A model generated the notes under the pieces. That model searched no databases. It was not told where the DNA came from and saw only the letters and a list, made by a program, of their open reading frames with translations. From Companilactobacillus mishanensis (GTDB lineage: Bacteria; Bacillota; Bacilli; Lactobacillales; Lactobacillaceae): a stretch of DNA of 64,000 nt. Below are positions 1-8,304 of the stretch, one piece after another; the first letter of the stretch is position 1, and each line of letters starts with the position of its first letter. The position numbers and the translations under genes were made by a program. Location of the stretch: contig NZ_RHON01000002.1 in assembly GCF_003946505.1 (NCBI RefSeq), forward strand, positions 1-64,000, read 5' to 3'.

Positions 1-63
1 CCAAAAAAGATATTCGGTTGGAAATCTACTTTCGAGGTTTTTAAAGAAAAGTGTTCCAGTTGA
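1..63 (+). mobile_element. 3' end of an IS30-like transposase (cut by window edge)
   Basis: Frame 1 is open from the first base to the TGA at 61-63 and encodes 20 residues, starting PKKIFGWKS and continuing TFEVFKEK. A basic segment followed by WKS/T..EVF close to the C-terminus is what IS30-family transposases show (DDE enzymes). Only the tail is in the window, so neither the catalytic triad nor the left end can be seen. The sequence around the stop contains a short imperfect palindrome (68-77) that could belong to the right terminal repeat. The family call is an inference from a short peptide. Confidence 0.5.
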
Positions 64-82
64 CTTGTAAATTCAAGACTAA

Positions 83-129
83 AAAAAGGCATTTGCGCAA
101 ATCGTCTGATTTGCAACAAATGCCTTTTC
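83..129. terminator. bidirectional rho-independent terminator
   Basis: Twelve-base arms (AAAAGGCATTTG and CAAATGCCTTTT) flank a loop of about 21 bases and give A/T runs on both sides. It sits between the transposase remnant and the leftward small gene, so it can serve both. Confidence 0.75.
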
Positions 130-166
130 CTGTAGACTGTTTTTAAAGACTTAGATATCTAAATTA

Positions 167-412
167 TTAGATACGTTTCTTTACATGATATGGAATAACG
201 CTTTTATCGTCGTTGGGGCCTTTGCCTTCGGTTTTTTCGTCTGAGGCGAAATAAACTGCAAAGCTCTTTTTATTTGTTGCATCTTCGGCGATAATTAAGG
301 ATGATTCATAAGGATCTTTTGCTTTATAAATTTGGGCGCCACGTACTGCCTCTCCAAAGTCTCTTGAGTTGGCGATTGCGTCACCCGGGTTAAAGAATAC
401 CATTTCATCCAT
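167..412 (-). CDS. small hypothetical protein, 81 aa
   Basis: No family recognised. The product is hydrophilic, of mixed charge, without a signal peptide or membrane segment. It starts MDEMVFFNPGDAIANS and ends in a basic tail (HVKKRI). I chose the ATG at 412 over an upstream GTG at 421 because AAAGGA lies about 10 bases ahead of the ATG. It is a single gene, divergent from yueI, with the bidirectional terminator just downstream. Confidence 0.6.
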   Translation of the reverse strand: MDEMVFFNPGDAIANSRDFGEAVRGAQIYKAKDPYESSLIIAEDATNKKSFAVYFASDEKTEGKGPNDDKSVIPYHVKKRI

Positions 413-527
413 AATCAACACATCCTTTCTTTGTTGGACGTACTATCTGTCCGTAACCTTAGTAATATTATACAATTTTATTGGCTAATAAGGGAAGTTA
501 TTCCATTAATTTTGAAAGGGGTACCAA

Positions 528-908
528 ATGACTAGTGTAGAAGACTATATCAAAAAGAATATTTTTGGTAAGCCGCAAGTTAAACCTGACGAAAAAAACA
601 AGTTTTTAGGAAACTTTGCTGAACGTGTTGGCGTTGCTTTGACGGTTGCACAAATTAAGAATCAAGATAATCTGTCTGTTGTTGAAAAAGTTATGAAACG
701 CTATCCAGATTATCATTTATATATAAATGGTAAAATTGATGGTTATTTAATGGACGAATATCTCAAATTAAGTGTAAAATTGAACTATAAGTTTACGATT
801 GTCATGCAAGCACCTGTTCGTAATGGTCGAAAAGATCTCGAAGATAACGATATGGGGTTAGTGATTGCTGACGAAAGTAAGCCAATCAACTCACCTGTTA
901 TTTTATAA
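528..908 (+). CDS. yueI: YueI family protein (DUF1694), 126 aa
   Basis: Cytosolic protein of the YueI/DUF1694 family, whose biochemical role is unknown. The N-terminus (MTSVEDYIKKNIFGKPQVKPDE) and the central segment ending in a run of V.ADES match the family pattern, and the length is usual. The start has a strong site (GAAAGGGG, 7 bases upstream). The stop is 17 bases before the prs ATG, so the two are probably co-transcribed. Identification rests on overall sequence character, not on catalytic residues. Confidence 0.75.
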   Translation: MTSVEDYIKKNIFGKPQVKPDEKNKFLGNFAERVGVALTVAQIKNQDNLSVVEKVMKRYPDYHLYINGKIDGYLMDEYLKLSVKLNYKFTIVMQAPVRNGRKDLEDNDMGLVIADESKPINSPVIL

Positions 909-925
909 ATCAATTGGAGGAAACT

Positions 926-1906
926 ATGTCTAATAGATCATTAGATAAAATTGCTTTACTTGCTTTAAACGGAAACAAGCCTGTTGCCGAAAGAATCTCA
1001 AAGTATATGGGAATACCTTTGCTTGACTCATCTGTATCCCATTTTAGTGATGGTGAAATCAATATCCAAATTAACGAAAGTATTCGTGGTAAGGATGTTT
1101 ACATCATTCACTCTGTTTCAGATCCAGTTAATGATAACTTTATGGAATTAATGATTGCAGTCGATGCTTTGCGTCGTGCCAGCACTCGTCAAATTACTTG
1201 TGTACTTCCATACTTTGCTTATACTCGTTCAGATAGAAAGTCACGTTCTCGTGAACCTATCTCAGCTAAGCTATTCGCAAATATGCTAGAAATGGGTAAA
1301 GTCGACCGTGTGATTGCTCTTGATATGCATGCTGATCAAATTCAAGGATTCTTTGATATTCCTGTTGATCACCTTCGTGCAATGCCTATTTTTGCTGGCT
1401 ACTTCAAAGATACTATCGATGCTCCAAAAGAAGATGTTGTCTTTGTTGCTCCTGACCATAATTCAACAAAACGTGCTCGTGCCTTGGCTGAAGTCTTTGG
1501 TACACAAATTGCCATTGTTGACCAACGTTCATCAGAAGATAGTAGTAATGTTCCTGATATTATTGGGGATGTTGACGGTAAAGTCTGTGTCATTGTTGAT
1601 GACTTGATCGATACTGGTACTAGAATGATCAATAGTGCCCACGCGTTGAAAGTTGCTGGTGCAACAAGTATTCGTGCTGCAGCTACACATCCAATTTTTT
1701 CAGACGGAGCAGCTGAAAAATTACAAAACTCTGATTTGGAAGAAATCGTTGTTACAGATTCAATCGTTGTGCCAGACGAATGTAAATTTGATAAGTTAAC
1801 AATTTTATCAGTTACAGGCCTAGTTGGTGACGCTATAGAAATGATTGAAAGTGATGAATCAATCAGTCCCTTGTTTGAAATCAGAAAGAAATATACCAAA
1901 TTATAA
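926..1906 (+). CDS. prs: ribose-phosphate pyrophosphokinase
   Basis: Makes PRPP from ribose-5-phosphate and ATP, feeding purine, pyrimidine, NAD, histidine and tryptophan synthesis. The 326 aa length fits class I enzymes. Visible features are the N-terminal FSDGEINIQI segment, the flexible region PYFAYTRSDRKSRSREP, the metal/ATP loop with DMHADQIQGFF, and the PRPP-binding loop VIVDDLIDTGTR. A TTG 12 bases upstream is in frame, but GGAGG at 916-920 points to the ATG at 926. Lactobacilli often carry two prs genes; whether this is the main copy cannot be told. The downstream pncB gene also consumes PRPP. Confidence 0.95.
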   Translation: MSNRSLDKIALLALNGNKPVAERISKYMGIPLLDSSVSHFSDGEINIQINESIRGKDVYIIHSVSDPVNDNFMELMIAVDALRRASTRQITCVLPYFAYTRSDRKSRSREPISAKLFANMLEMGKVDRVIALDMHADQIQGFFDIPVDHLRAMPIFAGYFKDTIDAPKEDVVFVAPDHNSTKRARALAEVFGTQIAIVDQRSSEDSSNVPDIIGDVDGKVCVIVDDLIDTGTRMINSAHALKVAGATSIRAAATHPIFSDGAAEKLQNSDLEEIVVTDSIVVPDECKFDKLTILSVTGLVGDAIEMIESDESISPLFEIRKKYTKL

Positions 1907-1916
1907 AATCAATTTT

Positions 1917-1955
1917 AGTGATGATGATCAAAAAAGATTATTATCACTTTTTTTA
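1917..1955 (+). terminator. rho-independent terminator after prs
   Basis: A 13-base stem with G:T pairs (AGTGATGATGATC against GATTATTATCACT), a six-A loop, then seven T residues. Confidence 0.85.
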
Positions 1956-2067
1956 TTGCATAAAACAGCGTTTTGTTTGAAAAATCAAGTATAAGCTACC
2001 ATAATAGCCTCAATGATGTAGGGGATAACGAGTGAGTGTCGGAGAAATGCAAATTCGAGGCACGAAT

Positions 2068-2292
2068 ATGGATGATAATAAAAAATATATGTCCTTTAAG
2101 ATTGCCTTTACTGTTTTATTAATAGTAACGTTCATATTGATCTTTAATAAAAAAGGCCGTATAGATGCCTTCATAGCGGGGTTCTCAACGTTAGCAGTGG
2201 GATTGATTTATAGTTATTTCAAAATTGAAGATTTAATAGCTATTCACCATCAAAAATTGATAAAAGCAAGGCATGAACATTTGAACAAATAA
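2068..2292 (+). CDS. small membrane protein, 74 aa
   Basis: Unrecognised. After a short charged N-terminus (MDDNKKYMSFK) there are two hydrophobic stretches, about residues 9-25 and 34-50, separated by a KKGR turn. A charged, histidine-containing tail follows. It is probably a two-helix membrane protein. Earlier in-frame starts exist at 2032 (GTG) and 2047 (ATG), but GAGG at 2057-2060 is well spaced only for the ATG at 2068. It stands alone between two terminators. Confidence 0.6.
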   Translation: MDDNKKYMSFKIAFTVLLIVTFILIFNKKGRIDAFIAGFSTLAVGLIYSYFKIEDLIAIHHQKLIKARHEHLNK

Positions 2293-2295
2293 AAT

Positions 2296-2345
2296 AGAGC
2301 TAATGATTTTTCAGGAATTTTATGAAAGAATCATTAGCTCTTTTG
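2296..2345 (+). terminator. rho-independent terminator
   Basis: Arms AGAGCTAATGATT and AATCATTAGCTCT, then four T residues. Confidence 0.8.
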
Positions 2346-2384
2346 ATGATATGATGAGGCTAAATCGTTTAGGAAGTGGAAATT

Positions 2385-3335
2385 ATGAAATTTGAAGACG
2401 TAAAAATCATTGGAAATATCGGAGCTGGAACAATGGGACACGCAACAGCCATGCAGTTTGCCATTGCCGGATATCCAGTACATATGATCGACCAAAATGA
2501 TGCCGCATTGCAGCATGGATTAGACTTGATCAAAGCAGATTTAAAAACACTCCACGAAGCAAACTATTTAACAGACGAAGAAGTCAAACAAGTGTTGGAA
2601 CGCATTTCAACGTTTACTAGCTATAAAGAAGGCTTAAAAGACGCAGATTTCATCATCGAATCAATTGTCGAAAATTTAAAAATAAAGCAGACAGTTTGGA
2701 CAGAAGTTGAAGTATATGTTTCAGACGAAACAATTTTAGCTACCAATACATCAGGCCTGAGTCCAACAGAAATTCAATCAGTTTTGAAAAATAAGGACAG
2801 ATTTTTAGTAGCACATTTCTGGAACCCTGCCCATTTAATGCCGTTAGTAGAAATAGTTCCCGGCAAGGAAACTTCAGACAGCACTATAAAATTAACATAT
2901 CAGTTAATGAAAAAAATCGGCAAACACCCAGCAGCGCTGAAAAAAGAGTCCTTAGGGTTTGTTGGAAATAGAATCCAATTAGCCGTGATACGAGAAGCAC
3001 TGCATATTGTCGAAGAAGGAATCGCAGATCCGCAAACAGTAGACGATATAGTCAAATACAGTTTGGGAAGACGCTGGAGCATTTTAGGACCAATCATGAG
3101 TGCAGACTTGGGAGGATTAGATGTTTTCAATAATATCAGCTCATACTTGTTGAAAGATCTAGACAATGACACCGAGGCCAATAAGACACTGAGTGAAAAT
3201 GCTAAGAATGGCAATCTGGGAATGAAAACAGGAAAAGGATATTACGACTGGGATAAAGAGAAGACCAATTACATAGTTTCAGAACGTGATAAAGCATTAC
3301 TAGAAGACTTTTTGGATGATCAAAAAGATAATTAA
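2385..3335 (+). CDS. 3-hydroxyacyl-CoA dehydrogenase family protein
   Basis: NAD-dependent dehydrogenase of the 3-hydroxyacyl-CoA dehydrogenase/L-gulonate dehydrogenase/carnitine dehydrogenase fold, 316 aa. The Rossmann loop GNIGAGTMGHATA is at residues 9-21. The NTSGLSPTEI segment and AHFWNPAHLMPLVEIVPG, which holds the catalytic His, lie mid-protein. The C-terminal helical domain follows (GFVGNRIQ, GRRWSILGP, GLDVF). AGGAAG before the ATG at 2385 fixes the start; the GTG at 2376 overlaps that site. No beta-oxidation genes are adjacent, so a hydroxy-acid or polyol substrate is at least as likely as an acyl-CoA. Confidence 0.85.
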   Translation: MKFEDVKIIGNIGAGTMGHATAMQFAIAGYPVHMIDQNDAALQHGLDLIKADLKTLHEANYLTDEEVKQVLERISTFTSYKEGLKDADFIIESIVENLKIKQTVWTEVEVYVSDETILATNTSGLSPTEIQSVLKNKDRFLVAHFWNPAHLMPLVEIVPGKETSDSTIKLTYQLMKKIGKHPAALKKESLGFVGNRIQLAVIREALHIVEEGIADPQTVDDIVKYSLGRRWSILGPIMSADLGGLDVFNNISSYLLKDLDNDTEANKTLSENAKNGNLGMKTGKGYYDWDKEKTNYIVSERDKALLEDFLDDQKDN

Positions 3336-3369
3336 ACAACAAATATAGATGATTTTATAAAGATGAAAA

Positions 3370-3438
3370 GGGCATCGATCCCAGATGATGCCCAAAAATA
3401 AAACGAGTCTGAAAACAGAAAGTTTTCAGACTCGTTTT
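3370..3438 (+). terminator. two successive hairpins after the dehydrogenase gene
   Basis: The first (3370-3393) pairs GGGCATC with GATGCCC. The second (3400-3438) is a perfect 17-base stem with loop AGAA, closing in a T-run, and is palindromic enough to work on either strand. Confidence 0.8.
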
Positions 3439-3486
3439 TACCATAGAACTCCAAAAAAAATGAAGATTAGCGTTATCCACCCAACT

Positions 3487-3656
3487 AGATGGAGGAAGAA
3501 AATAAATTTTGGGCTAAGTGGTGACATTATTCTTAGTGTGCGAAGCACGCTTAGAATAAGACTCAGCTTGAAGATGATTGCGTACTCTGCAATTAGCTCC
3601 AAGTGACGTCCACCACGTCACAGCCCGAAAAATTTATTTTCTTCCGTAATCGGCAG
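3487..3656 (-). repeat. structured intergenic element, family A copy 1 (A1)
   Basis: About 170 bases with nested inverted repeats. The outer helix P1 pairs 3494-3510 with the region ending at 3645. P2 pairs GTGGTG with CACCAC. A compound hairpin pairs 3566-3572 with 3597-3603. A long hairpin pairs 3527-3541 with 3545-3559 around a GAA loop. Two related copies lie at 9678 and 56911; helix sequences differ between copies but stay complementary. On the minus strand it begins CTGCCGATT, 9 bases after the stop of the P-type ATPase gene. See findings. Confidence 0.8.
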
Positions 3657-3665
3657 TACACCAAC

Positions 3666-6005
3666 CTACTTCCAATTAATCTTAGAAAATACCCGTCGGC
3701 CAAAAACCTCACGCATAAACATAAACAAAGGCCAAGCAACCAAGAAAATCGAAATGTAAACGAAAGTATAATTAAGATTCAAAATACTCTGCAATCCAAA
3801 CAACTTTTCAGAGAATATAAAAGCGACCAAGAACAATACAAAAGACGTACCAATCATAACCCTCTTACGGATTATCAAAGGCTTGCTGATCGAAAGCAAC
3901 GCACAGTAGCCGATAATTCCGATTCCAAAAACGGACATTGTTGAAGTTGTTGCGTAATTGAGATGTGCCCAACCACTGATCAAATTGATGGTCATGATCA
4001 AAATGATGTTGCAAATCGCAGCTGGCAGAGCAATTTCCATTACGTTTCGCATAAATCTTCCTGCTGGTGGCCTGTAATTTGGCTCTAAGGCAAGAATGAA
4101 GGTAGGGATACCAACTGTTAGTGCATTTACCGGAGTGAGCTGTGAAGGCTCAAATGGGTATCCTGTACCGATGAAGATAAAGAATATCGAAAGTACTACT
4201 GAATAGATAGTTTTTATCAAGTATAAAGATGCGACTCTTTCAACATTATTTATAACTCGACGTCCTTCGTTGAGCATGTAGATCATTGAGTCGAAATTTC
4301 TATTCAATAAAACGAAGTCGGCACTGGCTTCTGCAGCGTCACTTTCACCAGCGATTGCGATACTACAATCTGATTGGCGCATTGCCAAAACATCGTTGAC
4401 ACCATCACCAGTCATACCGACGGTCAATCCATTATCCTGCATGGCTTTGATCAAGTCAGACTTTTGACTGGGACGAACTCGGCCGAAGACTTTATATTTT
4501 TTGACCAGTTCTTTGAAATCTGTGTCGTCGTCGATAGTACTCATGTCGACATAGCTATCAGTGGTATCGATACCCGCTTGTGTGGCAACGTTTGCGACTG
4601 TGACAGGATTATCACCGGAGATGATTTTCAAGTCGATACCTTGAATTTTTAGATATTCAAAAGTGTTTTTAGCCTGGCGACGGACCTGGTCTGAAATCAA
4701 AATTAATCCTTGAAGACTTTGTTTAGAATTCTCTTGTTTCAAAACAGCAATCACACGGAATCCTTTTTCAGCCGCTTGCTCAACTGCTTGCTTAACTTCA
4801 GCTGTGGGGGAATCGATAATGAATTCTGGAGCTCCCATAGTGTATCTGATGCCTGATTCTGAAATGTATCCTGAATATTTTGTTTCAGAAGAAAACGGTA
4901 ATATTTCGTGGACTTTATCAGCAAGAGGCTCAATCTTTAAATTATTGATCGCTTGTGCCGTCGCGTTTGTCTCTTGCGTTACTTCAACGATTTTTGATGC
5001 TATCTGTTTGACAAAGTTTTCTGAAGCACCATTCTGCGTCAAAACTTTTTTAACTGTTAATTTACCAGTGGTGATAGTACCAGTTTTATCCAAGCAGAGG
5101 GTATCAACTCGAGCTAATGTCTCGATGGCATTCAAAGAACGTACTAAGATACGTTTTCTACTAAGATTGTACGCACCTGTAGCGAGGGCAACGGAAGTCA
5201 GCACCACTAGTCCTTCGGGAATCATACCGATGACAGACGCTGATGTACCCAAAATTGAGGCACTGATATTTCCATTTTTTAAGAATGAACGGAAAAACAG
5301 CAATAATCCAATTGGTACGATGGTATATGTTAAAATCTTAATAATGTTATTGATGATTTTCATCAAGACACTATCTGAACCTTTTTCACGACTAACAGCA
5401 TTAGACAATTTGGATACGAAGCTGTTCATACCAACTTGTGTCAGCTGAACTTTAGCTAAACCAGCAACTGCAAAACTTCCGGAATAAACCGGATCGTCAA
5501 TTTGCTTTTCAATCGTGTCAGATTCACCTGTGATACTGGATTCATTAGTTTGGAGACCATTTGTTGACCGAATAATTCCGTCAGCAGGGATGGTGTTTCC
5601 ACGCTTAAGTAAGACAATATCGTCTTGAACTAAATCTTCAATATGCACCTTACTTTCTTTTCCATCACGAATCGTGGTAAAGTCTTGTTCATTGACCAAG
5701 TTTATTTTATCGATAGTCAGTTTGGAACGAATCTGCTGATAACTACCAATAATAATGTTGGCTAGCACGGGTCCGAGGAAAAATAGATTCCGGTAAGAAC
5801 CCGTCCAGGCAATCAAAAGGGCGATGACCAAGTTAAGAAAGTTGAAAAGTGTCAGGATATTATCAGCTAAAATCTGTGGTATCGAACGAGATAACTTTTT
5901 AATTTGAATGTTTGTGAGACCTTGTTTAGTTTTATCTTGGACCTGCTGTGAAGTAAGCCCAGTTTCAAGGTCAGTATAATTTTCTGGCTTTTTAATTTTT
6001 ATCAT
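3666..6005 (-). CDS. P-type cation-transporting ATPase (CtpE-like)
   Basis: Membrane pump of 779 aa with all P-type signatures: TGES at 159-162 (actuator), PEGL at 263-266 (ion-site helix M4), phosphorylated Asp306 in DKTGT, and TGDGVND at 532-538 (hinge). There are hydrophobic pairs at about 45-90 and 220-275, and six further helices after residue 575. The lack of N-terminal metal-binding domains and the PEGL motif, rather than CPC, argue against copper or zinc pumps. The layout resembles CtpE-type (calcium) ATPases; the ion is inferred. Start ATG at 6005 has a weak TAGGTT site. Single gene, facing the dehydrogenase gene across element A1. Confidence 0.85.
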   Translation of the reverse strand: MIKIKKPENYTDLETGLTSQQVQDKTKQGLTNIQIKKLSRSIPQILADNILTLFNFLNLVIALLIAWTGSYRNLFFLGPVLANIIIGSYQQIRSKLTIDKINLVNEQDFTTIRDGKESKVHIEDLVQDDIVLLKRGNTIPADGIIRSTNGLQTNESSITGESDTIEKQIDDPVYSGSFAVAGLAKVQLTQVGMNSFVSKLSNAVSREKGSDSVLMKIINNIIKILTYTIVPIGLLLFFRSFLKNGNISASILGTSASVIGMIPEGLVVLTSVALATGAYNLSRKRILVRSLNAIETLARVDTLCLDKTGTITTGKLTVKKVLTQNGASENFVKQIASKIVEVTQETNATAQAINNLKIEPLADKVHEILPFSSETKYSGYISESGIRYTMGAPEFIIDSPTAEVKQAVEQAAEKGFRVIAVLKQENSKQSLQGLILISDQVRRQAKNTFEYLKIQGIDLKIISGDNPVTVANVATQAGIDTTDSYVDMSTIDDDTDFKELVKKYKVFGRVRPSQKSDLIKAMQDNGLTVGMTGDGVNDVLAMRQSDCSIAIAGESDAAEASADFVLLNRNFDSMIYMLNEGRRVINNVERVASLYLIKTIYSVVLSIFFIFIGTGYPFEPSQLTPVNALTVGIPTFILALEPNYRPPAGRFMRNVMEIALPAAICNIILIMTINLISGWAHLNYATTSTMSVFGIGIIGYCALLSISKPLIIRKRVMIGTSFVLFLVAFIFSEKLFGLQSILNLNYTFVYISIFLVAWPLFMFMREVFGRRVFSKINWK

Positions 6006-6100
6006 TTGTTAACCTACAGTAAATTGTCTAGGCATTTTTAGTTCAAATGTCTTATACTCTAACTACTACTTCAAATCTAACATAAAAGGATGACTTATTT

Positions 6101-6763
6101 TTGAATAATTTATTTTTCGATTTAGATGGAACTCTAGTGAATTCCGAAAAAGGTATTATGAAAGGTCTCAAGTATATGTATAACAATACTTTAGGCTATG
6201 TACCTCACGACGACAACACTCTAAGAAAATTCATCGGACCAACTTTTAGTACAACCTTTAAGAAATTTGACAATATTGATGTGAATACTCCTGAAGGCAT
6301 GAAACGAGTTAAAAAATTCCGTGAATATTATGACGTCGAAGGCTGGAAAGAACTGACCGTTATTGATGGCGTTTATGAAATGTTGGAAGAATTGAAGCAC
6401 GAAGATAAAGAAATTTTCGTTGCAACATCTAAGCCAGAAGTTCATGCAAAAAAAATTATCGATATGTTAGATATGAAACAATACGTCCGACACGTGTTTG
6501 GTGCCAGTGACGACGATGTTTCCAGATCACTTAAAGAAGACGTTATTTCTTATGGTATCAACAAAACATCAGTTAATTTGAATTCAGATAATCTTGTTAT
6601 GGTAGGGGACCGTAGCAGTGATATCGTGGGGGCTCACAAGAATAATCTAAAGGCAATTGGAGTTACGTACGGTTTCGGGGAATATGACGAATTAAGCAAT
6701 GCTAAGTCAGATTGGATCGTCAATAAACCTTTAGAAATCGCTAAATTAGCTTTGGAGAATTAA
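6101..6763 (+). CDS. HAD-family phosphatase, phosphoglycolate phosphatase type
   Basis: Soluble 220 aa hydrolase. Motif I DLDGTLV, with the nucleophilic Asp, is at residues 7-13. An alpha-helical cap follows. Motif II (ATSKPE) and motif III/IV (MVGDRSSDIVGAHKN) place it in the Gph/PpaX-like HAD subfamily. The start is TTG at 6101, supported by AAAAGGA 10 bases upstream; the only nearby ATG runs into a stop. Its stop is 3 bases before the next gene, so they form an operon. Substrate (phosphoglycolate, pyrophosphate or a sugar phosphate) is not determined. Confidence 0.85.
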   Translation: MNNLFFDLDGTLVNSEKGIMKGLKYMYNNTLGYVPHDDNTLRKFIGPTFSTTFKKFDNIDVNTPEGMKRVKKFREYYDVEGWKELTVIDGVYEMLEELKHEDKEIFVATSKPEVHAKKIIDMLDMKQYVRHVFGASDDDVSRSLKEDVISYGINKTSVNLNSDNLVMVGDRSSDIVGAHKNNLKAIGVTYGFGEYDELSNAKSDWIVNKPLEIAKLALEN

Positions 6764-6766
6764 AAA

Positions 6767-7582
6767 ATGAGCAAAACAGGATACAAGCGACATGGATTTA
6801 CCATATTTTTGCTGTCAGGATGCCTGATGGTAATGGTTTTTATGGGGATAACTTTATCGACTGTACTTGATGGATCATACGTAAAAAGAGTTTTGACAAA
6901 CGATAACAACGTAGCCTTGATTCGAAACTATACTAATCAAAAATTAGGAAGTTTAGTAAATAGCTACTCACCAATCAATAATCTTTCCGCAACAACATTG
7001 AGCAAGAGCGAAGTTAAAAAAATCATTAATACTTCAGTTGATGAATTGTACGATGGGAACCCTAAATTGACTACAGGGGATGCCATTTTGGGTACGATTG
7101 GCGACAATCTCAAGAGTGAATCAAAAGCTCAAGGATTGAATATTGGTCCAGAAATCGACGAAACGTTATCCAGTAATAAAGGAATTATGGATCAAATAGT
7201 TAATGATAATATTGGCCCCATCAATTCAGCTTTACAAAATATCAAGCAAATAAGAGGGATTGTGAAAACAATAATTCTTGTTGCCGCAATATTATTTATC
7301 TTATTAGCGTTTAGGCTAAGGTTGAAAGTCGGCTCTAATATGCTCTTTCTTCACCATATTGGAACCGTCGGTATCTGTGCATCAATACTTCTGGCCATCG
7401 TATTAGTATTTATCTACTATCCGGTTGCTACATACATCACAAGCAACGTAGAGTACGGAGTCAAGGATGTTTTGTATAATATACTCAACGGTATTTTCAC
7501 AAACTATATTTCTATTCTGATTATGATGTTCGTCTTGAGCATTATTGATTGGGGAAGTACCGGGAAATACAAATATAATTGA
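6767..7582 (+). CDS. integral membrane protein of unknown function, 271 aa
   Basis: One hydrophobic helix at residues 11-31, an extracytoplasmic region of about 130 residues rich in Ser/Asn, then three helices (about 165-182, 193-220 and 240-262). This pattern suggests a sensor-like or assembly protein but no family is recognised. The SD lies inside the end of the HAD gene. Downstream, 18 bases separate it from the FeS-domain gene, so 6101-7954 looks like a three-gene operon. Confidence 0.75.
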   Translation: MSKTGYKRHGFTIFLLSGCLMVMVFMGITLSTVLDGSYVKRVLTNDNNVALIRNYTNQKLGSLVNSYSPINNLSATTLSKSEVKKIINTSVDELYDGNPKLTTGDAILGTIGDNLKSESKAQGLNIGPEIDETLSSNKGIMDQIVNDNIGPINSALQNIKQIRGIVKTIILVAAILFILLAFRLRLKVGSNMLFLHHIGTVGICASILLAIVLVFIYYPVATYITSNVEYGVKDVLYNILNGIFTNYISILIMMFVLSIIDWGSTGKYKYN

Positions 7583-7600
7583 TGAAGAGGAGAGATAGAT

Positions 7601-7954
7601 ATGAAAATTGAAATAACTCCAGAAGCTAAAGAAAAATTACAAGCTTATGCTGACAAAACTTTACTACTAGATTTGGACGATGGCTTGGGACAATACTCAG
7701 ATGAAGGTAACTGTGCTTTGGTTACAAAATTCCGTATTATTGCCGTTGATAAGGATGCTGATGTATCCGATTATGCTATCAAGCTTGATAGTGACCTTGG
7801 TACTATTTACTTCAAACAAAGTGCTGATGACTTTTTGAAGCCAGGTATTAAGTTGGCCGTAAATCCTAAGACACAATTGATCGTGTTTAAAAATGATTTT
7901 GAGACGATCGATAGCAGTGTAGTTATTGTGGATTTTGACAAGGCTAGTGCTTAA
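7601..7954 (+). CDS. iron-sulfur cluster biosynthesis (HesB/IscA-fold) family protein
   Basis: 117 aa, of the FeS-biosynthesis fold type common in lactobacilli (MKIEITPEAKEKLQAY... LLLDLDDGLG). Unlike true A-type carriers (IscA/SufA), it lacks the C-terminal Cys-Gly-Cys ligands. Only one Cys is visible (GNCALV). A role in Fe-S delivery is therefore doubtful. Strong SD (GAGGAGA). The TAA stop overlaps the first bases of element B1. Confidence 0.75.
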   Translation: MKIEITPEAKEKLQAYADKTLLLDLDDGLGQYSDEGNCALVTKFRIIAVDKDADVSDYAIKLDSDLGTIYFKQSADDFLKPGIKLAVNPKTQLIVFKNDFETIDSSVVIVDFDKASA

Positions 7955-8107
7955 CTGCCATTCTGCAGTTAGGCTTTCCGGGGGCGTGGACGCTGCGGGT
8001 TGTTCTGCAGCCAAAGGGCGGTCTGCAGAATCAACCTTATTGTAATCTCGCCCTTTGGCGAGCTAACAATAATTTCGCGGCTTGGCCCCCGGAAAGCCTG
8101 CCCTACG
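7951..8107 (+). repeat. structured intergenic element, family B copy 1 (B1)
   Basis: 157 bases, noticeably more GC-rich than its surroundings. The outer helix pairs AGGCTTTCCGGGGGC (7970-7984) with its perfect complement ending at 8098. A second helix pairs GGTTGTTCTGCAG with CTGCAGAATCAACC. A third pairs TTATTGT with ACAATAA, enclosing the small hairpin TCGCCCTTTGGCGA. Copy B2 at 24986-25142 has the same plan with different helix sequences. B1 begins on the stop codon of the preceding gene. Confidence 0.85.
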
Positions 8108-8224
8108 AATTAGTTTTTACCTGGATTAAGATTAGGCTGCTTTCTAGGTATTCGTGTTTTGCACATTTTCTTTTACTATTCGTCGCAAACAATTTGCAGC
8201 TTTCACACTATAAAATATAAACTC

Positions 8225-8257
8225 TACCTCATTCAATAGATTTGAATGAGGTTTTTT
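8225..8257 (+). terminator. rho-independent terminator
   Basis: Arms ACCTCATTCA and TGAATGAGGT, then six T residues. It ends the operon from 6101 after element B1. Confidence 0.8.
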
Positions 8258-8265
8258 GTTATCCA

Positions 8266-8300
8266 AAAATCCCACATCTTGTTAGTAGATGTGGGATTTG
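8266..8300 (-). terminator. rho-independent terminator for the leftward gene
   Basis: Arms AAATCCCACATCT and AGATGTGGGATTT with a seven-base loop. On the minus strand it lies just after the stop at 8305. Confidence 0.75.
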
Positions 8301-8304
8301 TTGT

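Noticed and set aside
3385..3606. Similar short peptides (LSVRSTLR.SLSF style) encoded in the three family A elements
   Set aside because: The shared peptide comes from the conserved GAA-loop hairpin, there are no SD sites, the frames differ in length and the helices vary in the paired manner of structured RNA.
4374..5448. Plus-strand frames opposite the P-type ATPase
   Set aside because: Antisense to a complete gene with all family motifs; no SD or independent domain.
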